In this document: positions 61,133-64,000 of the stretch, piece by piece
Layout: each line of letters opens with the position of its first letter
Position numbering within the stretch: position 1 is the first letter of the stretch
Origin: JALYZC01 sp963725645
GTDB lineage: Bacteria; Actinomycetota; Thermoleophilia; Solirubrobacterales; Solirubrobacteraceae
Assembly: GCA_963725645.1 (NCBI GenBank)
Contig: CAVRZD010000006.1
Span: 1,302,001 to 1,366,000, forward strand
Length of the DNA: 64,000 nucleotides
Direction of reading: 5' to 3'
Program-made: the position numbers and the translations under genes
The notes under the pieces: model-generated
The model's input: the letters and a program-made list of their open reading frames with translations, nothing else
Databases searched by the model: none
Told to the model about the DNA's origin: nothing

Positions 61133-61189
61133 GGGGGAGGCGAGTATAGCCCCGCCCGGCGGGCGCACTGACGCCGTCCGGCGCCTCCC

Positions 61190-61218
61190 TTGAGTCCGTC
61201 GGCGGGGCGCGCTACAGT
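61190..61218 (+). promoter_or_regulatory. lexA promoter
   Basis: -35 TTGAGT (61190-61195), a 17-base spacer and -10 TACAGT (61213-61218). Transcription would start near 61225, inside the LexA operator, giving tight autoregulation. Confidence 0.7.
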
Positions 61219-61220
61219 CC

Positions 61221-61234
61221 CGAACACATGTTCG
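61221..61234. promoter_or_regulatory. LexA operator (SOS box)
   Basis: CGAACACATGTTCG is a perfect 14-base palindrome that fits the CGAACnnnnGTTCG box known from Gram-positive LexA. It starts two bases after the lexA -10 and covers the expected transcription start. It is the only such box I noticed in the window. Confidence 0.9.
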
Positions 61235-61260
61235 TCCCACCCTTCCTCAGCCAGCTCTAG
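61228..61260 (+). CDS. Possible 10-codon leader peptide in the lexA leader
   Basis: ATG 61228, inside the SOS box, opens a frame MFVPPFLSQL that ends with TAG at 61258-61260. That stop overlaps the AGGAGG ribosome site of lexA (61259-61264). With a transcription start at about 61225 the peptide would be translated from an almost leaderless message. Whether it is expressed is not known. Confidence 0.35.
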   Translation: MFVPPFLSQL

Positions 61261-61274
61261 GAGGCACCGCTCCC

Positions 61275-61898
61275 ATGGTCGACCTCAACCTCACGAAGCG
61301 CCAGCAGGAGATCTTCGACTTCATCAAGCGCTACTCGTCGCGCCACGGCTATCCGCCGACGGTCCGCGACATCGGCAAGGCCGTCGGCCTCGCCTCCTCG
61401 TCCACCGTGCACGCCCACCTGGCGAACCTCGAGAAGGTCGGCCTGCTCCGGCGCGACCCGTCCAAGCCACGCGCGATCGAGATGCTCGACAAGGCGGTCG
61501 AGGGCGTCAAGAGCGTGGTGCGCCCGAACGGCCTCCCGCTCGTGGGCCAGGTGGCCGCGGGCCAGCCGGTGCTCGCCGAGGAGAACATCGAGGAGTACGT
61601 CGAGGTGCCCGGCCTGGCGGGCGGTGCGGACGGCGAGTACCTGCTGCGCGTCCGTGGCGACTCGATGAAGGACGCCGGCATCCTCGAGGGCGACCACGTC
61701 GCCGTGCGTCCGCAGAGCACGGCCAAGGACGGGCAGATCGTGGTCGCGCTGGTGGGCGAGGAGGCCACGATCAAGCGCTTCTTCAAGGAGGCCGACCACG
61801 TGCGCCTGCAGCCTGAGAACCCGACGATGGAGCCGATTCGCTCGCGCGAGGTGCGCGTCCTTGGCCGCGTGGTCGGCGTCATGCGGAAGGTCTCGTGA
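61275..61898 (+). CDS. lexA: LexA repressor
   Basis: 207 residues. N-terminal winged helix (about 1-70): LTKRQQEIFDFIKRYSSRHG, then PPTVRDIGKAVGLASSSTVHAHLANLEKVG. C-terminal S24 self-cleavage domain (about 85-205): the cleavage site VAAGQPV (Ala-Gly), catalytic serine in RVRGDSMKDAGI and lysine in ATIKRFF. RecA-stimulated self-cleavage releases the SOS regulon. A consensus SOS box and promoter lie upstream. The GTG of the next gene overlaps its stop, so lexA leads a three-gene operon with two small genes. Confidence 0.97.
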   Translation: MVDLNLTKRQQEIFDFIKRYSSRHGYPPTVRDIGKAVGLASSSTVHAHLANLEKVGLLRRDPSKPRAIEMLDKAVEGVKSVVRPNGLPLVGQVAAGQPVLAEENIEEYVEVPGLAGGADGEYLLRVRGDSMKDAGILEGDHVAVRPQSTAKDGQIVVALVGEEATIKRFFKEADHVRLQPENPTMEPIRSREVRVLGRVVGVMRKVS

Positions 61899-62098
61899 CG
61901 ACGCTTCTCGCTGAACGGATCGAGCATCCCCGCGCGGCCGAGTCGTCCGGTGGCCCCACTCTGGAGCGCCTGATCGCGGGTGTCTGGCACGACCTCGCGC
62001 ACCGCGCGACTGCGGTGTGCCCGGTGTGCGCCGGGGAGATGTCACCGTCGTTCGCCGGGCGCGGCACGTGCGCCGCGTGCGGCACCGAGCTCTCGTAG
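61895..62098 (+). CDS. Small zinc-ribbon protein in the lexA operon
   Basis: 67 residues from GTG 61895, overlapping the lexA stop. An N-terminal helix (TLERLIAGVWHDLAHRAT) is followed by a zinc ribbon with CPVCAGEM and CAACGTEL. Its stop overlaps the GTG of the next gene. By position it should be induced with lexA under DNA damage. No family name recognised. Confidence 0.7.
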   Translation: MTTLLAERIEHPRAAESSGGPTLERLIAGVWHDLAHRATAVCPVCAGEMSPSFAGRGTCAACGTELS

Positions 62099-62403
62099 TG
62101 CGCCGGGCAATCGCTGCGCTCACCGTCCTCGTGGCGGCCGCGGTCCCGGCGGGCTGCGGCGGCAACTCGCTGGACACGCATCGCGTTGAGGCGCGCCTGC
62201 GCGTCGGCATCACGCATCGGGGCATCGACGTAGGGTCCGTGCGGTGCCCCCGCAAGGTCGACGCGAAGAAGGGCGAGACGTTCACGTGCACCGCGACCGA
62301 CCGTGCCGGCACGAGCGAGAAGGTCACCGTGCGCCAGCTCGACGACAAGGGCACGGTCCGCTGTACCGCGCTCGTCCTGCAGGGCAACCTCTGCCGCGCG
62401 TAG
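62098..62403 (+). CDS. DUF4333 lipoprotein in the lexA operon
   Basis: 101 residues from GTG 62098. A signal peptide with PAGC lipobox near residue 20, then the DUF4333 core (about 40-85): SVRCPRKVDAKKGETFTCT, matching the protein at 30291-30587 in its two cysteines and the KKG turn, and a final LDDKGTVRC strand. Overlap with the zinc-ribbon gene stop places it in the lexA operon, an odd location for an envelope protein. Function unknown. Confidence 0.82.
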   Translation: MRRAIAALTVLVAAAVPAGCGGNSLDTHRVEARLRVGITHRGIDVGSVRCPRKVDAKKGETFTCTATDRAGTSEKVTVRQLDDKGTVRCTALVLQGNLCRA

Positions 62404-62452
62404 GCCATCCGCCGGCACCGGGCAGTACGCCGAGGCCGGGGGTCTCTCGGCG

Positions 62453-64000
62453 TCAGCCCTTCACGATCGTGAAGCTCACCGACCGAGGTGCGGACTGCAG
62501 CCCCGTCGAGTCGCGTGCGGTGACCGTCAGCGTGTAGCGCCCGGGCTTGAGTCGCTTGCGGCGCGAGAGGCGCCCCTGGAAGCGCACCTTGTTGGTGCCC
62601 GCGCGACCCCTGAAGCTCAGAGTGCCGACGGTGACGGTGCGCGTGCACCTGGGCTTCTTTCGGTTGCGCTTGGTCTGGGCCACGCACTTTCCCTTGACCC
62701 TGCGCCCGGCGACGCGCTGCGTGAACGCGAGCCGCACGGTCGCCGCTTTGTTGAGACGGAAGCTGAATGTCGTGCCCACGGGTGGCCTGCGTTTGCGGCT
62801 GATCTTGGCCAGGGCGCCTCCCTCGCGCCAACGGCTGGCCGACTGCCTCAGGTTCGTGACGGCCGGTCGCACCACCGCCGGTTGCGCGAGCGTCGTGAAG
62901 CTCTGCGTCGACCCCAACGACGTCTGGCGGAAGGTGTCCGAGCCGAACGCGCGGTAGGCGTACGCGGTCGCGGGCGCGAGGCCGCCGACCGCCTGCGTCA
63001 GGGTCGAGACGCCGCCGCCGGGAGTGGTCTGCAACGCGGTCTGGGTCCCGAACGCGGCCGTCTGCCCGAGCTCGAAGCCGATCGGCAGCGGCACGCCGAA
63101 GTCGTTCACCTGCGTCGCCAGCGTGGCGCCCGTAGTCGTCGGCGTGGCGCTCTCGGACAGGATGTCGGGCTCGAGGCGCTTGACGCGCGTCTGGAGGCGG
63201 GCGCCGTCCAGCTCAAACCAGGTGACGTAGGGCACCCCGCCGATGCTCGTGATGCTCGAGCTGTCGGCGCTCTTGGTCGCGTCGACGTTCAGCGCGCCGC
63301 TGACCGCCGTCCACGCGCCGCCGACGAAGTGCTTGACGTGGATCTGATCGGCGGTGCCGCTGAACTCCTCCCACGCGACGAAGGGCACCCCCCCGATGTT
63401 CGCGATGCGCGCGTTGGCCGCGTCCTTGGTGGCGTCGACGTTCAGCGCGCCGTCGACGGCGGTCCACGCGCCGCCGCTGAACTGCTTGACGTCGATCAGG
63501 GTGTGGGTGCCGTTCGACTCGTGCCAGGCGACGAACGGGACGCCGCCGACGTCCGCGATGGTCGGGGAGGAGGCCACCTTGGTCGCGTCGACGTTGAGCG
63601 GGGTCGCGACCCCGGTCCACGCGGCGCCGTTGAAGAGCTTGGCGCGGATCTGCGTGACGGCGCCGTTGGACTCCTCCCAGGCGACGTATGGCACGCCGCC
63701 GATACTGGCGATGCTCGGACGGGCGGCGTCCTTGGTCAGGTCGACGTTCAGCGGCGTGCCCACGTCGGTCCACGTGGCGCCGTTGAACTGTCGGACGCGG
63801 ATCTGCGTGACGGTGCCATTGGACTCCTCCCACGCGACGAACGGGACGCCGCCGATGCCCGCGATGCTCGGGTGATTGGCGTTCTTGGTCGTGTCCGTGT
63901 TGAGCGCGGGGCCGACGGCGTTCCACGCGCCGCCGGTGAACCGCCTGACGTGGATCAGCGTGTGGGCAGCCGCGTCCGACTCGCTCCAGACGACGTACGG
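62453..64000 (-). CDS. Secreted repeat protein with 51-residue tandem repeats and basic two-cysteine C-terminal module (5' end outside window)
   Basis: 515 residues are visible; the frame is open to the right edge, so the start lies beyond the window. Four full and two partial copies of a 51-residue (153-base) unit each begin GGVPF/YVAW, contain QIRV or LIDV and NGA/GGAW, and end in NVDATKDA-xx-xxIA; such units are typical of beta-propeller blades. A fibronectin-III-like domain follows (about 90 residues, ending YAYRAFGSDT...SFTT), then a basic module of about 105 residues with two cysteines (GKCV, RCTR) that is clearly homologous to the end of the nuclease-like protein at the left edge of the window. 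Likely exported. Function unknown. Confidence 0.75.
   Translation of the reverse strand, partial: PYVVWSESDAAAHTLIHVRRFTGGAWNAVGPALNTDTTKNANHPSIAGIGGVPFVAWEESNGTVTQIRVRQFNGATWTDVGTPLNVDLTKDAARPSIASIGGVPYVAWEESNGAVTQIRAKLFNGAAWTGVATPLNVDATKVASSPTIADVGGVPFVAWHESNGTHTLIDVKQFSGGAWTAVDGALNVDATKDAANARIANIGGVPFVAWEEFSGTADQIHVKHFVGGAWTAVSGALNVDATKSADSSSITSIGGVPYVTWFELDGARLQTRVKRLEPDILSESATPTTTGATLATQVNDFGVPLPIGFELGQTAAFGTQTALQTTPGGGVSTLTQAVGGLAPATAYAYRAFGSDTFRQTSLGSTQSFTTLAQPAVVRPAVTNLRQSASRWREGGALAKISRKRRPPVGTTFSFRLNKAATVRLAFTQRVAGRRVKGKCVAQTKRNRKKPRCTRTVTVGTLSFRGRAGTNKVRFQGRLSRRKRLKPGRYTLTVTARDSTGLQSAPRSVSFTIVKG

Noticed and set aside
62453..64000. Regular 153-base repeats as a possible CRISPR or satellite array
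   Set aside because: The unit is an exact multiple of three, the frame is open throughout and the repeats encode conserved 51-residue beta units; there are no spacers.

Overview
The window is about 73% G+C bacterial chromosome with tightly packed genes, many GTG starts and many 4-bp ATGA/GTGA stop-start overlaps. Gene content (DUF3467, DUF4333, PASTA and Ser/Thr kinases, queuine transglycosylase, LexA with a CGAACnnnnGTTCG operator, secreted proteins ending in a basic two-cysteine beta-module) points to an actinobacterium, most likely class Thermoleophilia, order Solirubrobacterales. That placement is inference from gene style; there is no rRNA in the window.

Layout. 1-3.6 kb: two secreted proteins (a phosphatase-fold nuclease running in from the left, and a PKD protein). 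3.7-12.8 kb: threonine aldolase diverging from a long plus-strand run uvrC - rapZ - VOC protein - gap - pgk - tpiA - gpmI (excision repair and lower glycolysis). 12.8-18 kb: esterase, MarR regulator with an Hsp20 remnant, tgt, and a TetR/hydrolase/SDR cluster. 18-29 kb: envelope and signalling genes: kinase-lipoprotein-phosphoesterase operon, M48 protease, DUF3467, rlmH, a K+ channel, argS, a LysM transglycosylase, a PASTA lipoprotein and a second kinase. 28.5-37.9 kb: cytochrome c maturation genes ccmH (minus) and ccmE-ccmF-ccmI-like (plus), separated by tRNA-Gly, pfkA, a response regulator, an LPFTG surface protein and an IS1595-type element. 37.9-50.3 kb: PIG-L deacetylase, a 1,136-residue cyclase/ATPase regulator, two tandem hydrolase-glycosyltransferase fusions diverging from a Crp-type regulator, then flavin reductase, acyl-CoA-dehydrogenase-like monooxygenase, OsmC and TetR. 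50.4-57.6 kb: secreted propeller protein, an IS630 element, methyltransferase, secG, dehydrogenase, EamA transporter, LysR regulator. 57.7-64 kb: a sensor and receiver pair, a truncated beta-helix protein, tRNA-Leu, lexA and its two small downstream genes, and a repeat protein running off the right edge.

Two themes cut across the window. First, many genes have a TAnnnT hexamer 6-9 bases before the start codon and no Shine-Dalgarno, the signature of leaderless transcription; one such region (53677-53683) serves two divergent genes with overlapping -10 elements. Second, at least ten single-base frame breaks interrupt otherwise perfect essential genes (rapZ, gap, pgk, argS, pfkA) plus a sensor gene and the IS630 transposase. 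Nine of the ten are one extra base, so I read them mainly as consensus errors in the assembly. Two mobile elements are visible; neither disrupts a recognisable gene. I saw no CRISPR array, prophage, rRNA or replication origin.
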